From NCBI GenBank assembly GCA_003342895.1, contig PTFA01000082.1:2476793-2540792 (forward strand): a stretch of DNA of 64,000 bases, read 5' to 3'. Below, piece by piece: positions 63,172 through 64,000 of the stretch; within the stretch, counting starts at the first letter, position 1; each line of letters begins with the position of its first letter. Made by a program: the position numbers and the translations under genes. Below the pieces are notes generated by a model that did no database searches, was not told where the DNA came from, and saw nothing but the letters and a program-made list of their open reading frames with translations. This DNA comes from Casuarius casuarius. Taxonomy: Eukaryota; Chordata; Aves; Casuariiformes; Casuariidae.

Positions 63172-64000
63172 AGTGGGTCTGGTTACCTAGGAAGACAAAT
63201 CACTAAGCAACAGAGTAAATAGCAAACCCACTTTTTGGTGCGTACCTCCTAGACAGCTCCAAAAGGCAGGGGATATTCCTGGATTGCAATGTCCTTTCCC
63301 CATTCATCACATGCCACTTTCACCCCCTTCAGCATCCCACCAAAGAGCCAAGGTCAANAGATCTATGCAGATCTATCCTGATGAATATCTTTGCACAAAC
63401 CCTTCATTAAAACTGAGCTGCCATGACAAAATCTCACCATTAGATCTATCCTCCATCATTCCTACCATGTACATACACACTGCTTATTCCCCACATGAAA
63501 GGTTTTGTGGATGTATTTCCTCAGGAAGTCTTATTTTAGATTACTTGAGGACCTTTTTTTCTTTTTTTTTAACTTGCTGTCTTCCTGACACGAAAAGGGA
63601 AATTCTCTGTCATAACTCCCTGGCTACAGCAGTATTTGTTCTTCTCCAAGGCCCCCATTCCTCCTGCAACTGCTCCTGCTGTCCTAGAAGCCTCTCTTTC
63701 TGGCAACAACACTTGTCAAATCACAGTCCCTTGAGATAGGCAGGTTCTGCACTGGATCTGGATAAATTCTCCCTCTTCAGTCCTTCCCTTCTTCCAATGT
63801 CAATTAATTGAAATTGAAGCCATTTGAGAAACAGTTCTGAATCACTTGTTTTGTCTAATTACCAGCCTCCCAAGTTACCTTCCACAGGCACTGAATCTCC
63901 TGTGACTAGAAACCCATATCAAAAGATACTACAGCATTTGTTCTTTATTATACCTCTGGCCCATCCTTCCTTCCCCTGGCAATACAACATGAAAAAAAAA

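Larger units (their letters stand above)
58229..64000. other. AT-rich non-coding DNA, no gene seen
   Basis: The region has AT-rich, TAAT-containing stretches near 58.96-59.13 kb, a purine run at 63033-63064, a 25-bp tandem duplication at 63118-63171 and a T-rich run at about 63554-63570. The last 400 bases are pyrimidine-rich and end in nine As. The 151-codon plus frame at 63284-63739 contains an N and no recognisable domain. Single Ns lie at 59612, 62000 and 63358. Confidence 0.7.

Noticed and set aside
63284..63739. 151-codon open frame on the plus strand
   Set aside because: Contains an N, is rich in Ser, Leu and Cys from pyrimidine-rich DNA, and matches no family I know.

Overview
This 64 kb window looks like non-coding nuclear DNA of an amniote, most likely a sauropsid (bird first, crocodilian or turtle possible). 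It is AT-rich and CpG-poor, with stop codons in every frame. I recognise no protein-coding exon, rRNA gene or intact tRNA gene. The organism call rests on repeats: a decayed CR1-type LINE with the typical reverse-transcriptase tail (about 22925-23660), two weaker antisense CR1-like pieces, MIR/CORE-SINE-like remnants, and several short palindromic elements of a kind I know from reptile and bird DNA. I saw no Alu, B1/B2 or young L1 sequence. The low density of recognisable transposons favours a bird over a turtle or crocodilian. The longest open frames (about 140-165 codons) fit chance expectation for 64 kb and resemble no family I know. The window is probably a gene desert or the inside of a very large intron.

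Layout. 1-10 kb: AT-rich unique DNA with a 56-bp imperfect palindrome (4173-4228), an antisense MIR remnant (5411-5520), a CTCF-like site (5912-5925) and a TAAT/forkhead-rich stretch near 9.3-9.45 kb. 10-22 kb: three MIR/LINE-tail remnants, a GC-richer block at 15.2-15.6 kb, a palindromic element at 18.2-18.4 kb and a 17-bp direct repeat near 20.5 kb. 22-34 kb: a MIR core, the CR1 element, a homeobox/E-box-rich candidate enhancer (24.13-24.33 kb), and more palindromic-element copies. 34-43 kb: a G-quadruplex-type GGGAAA array (37071-37120), a perfect MEF2 consensus, and a decayed tRNA-Arg-like sequence (42495-42567). 43-50 kb is the most unusual part: three short CpG-dense blocks (43.48-43.85, 44.38-44.75 and 49.77-50.08 kb) stand out from a CpG-poor background, with a CTCF-like site at 48.59 kb. 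50-64 kb: a CA microsatellite, a CR1-like antisense remnant, T/A tracts, small tandem duplications and pyrimidine-rich DNA.

No genes work together here, because none can be supported. Any function would be regulatory or structural: candidate enhancers, insulator-like sites and orphan CpG blocks. About 29 isolated single N bases are scattered through the window, as expected from unresolved consensus positions. I found no convincing new biological system. The CpG blocks, the palindrome at 4.2 kb, the tRNA-like sequence and the family of palindromic elements most deserve checking.
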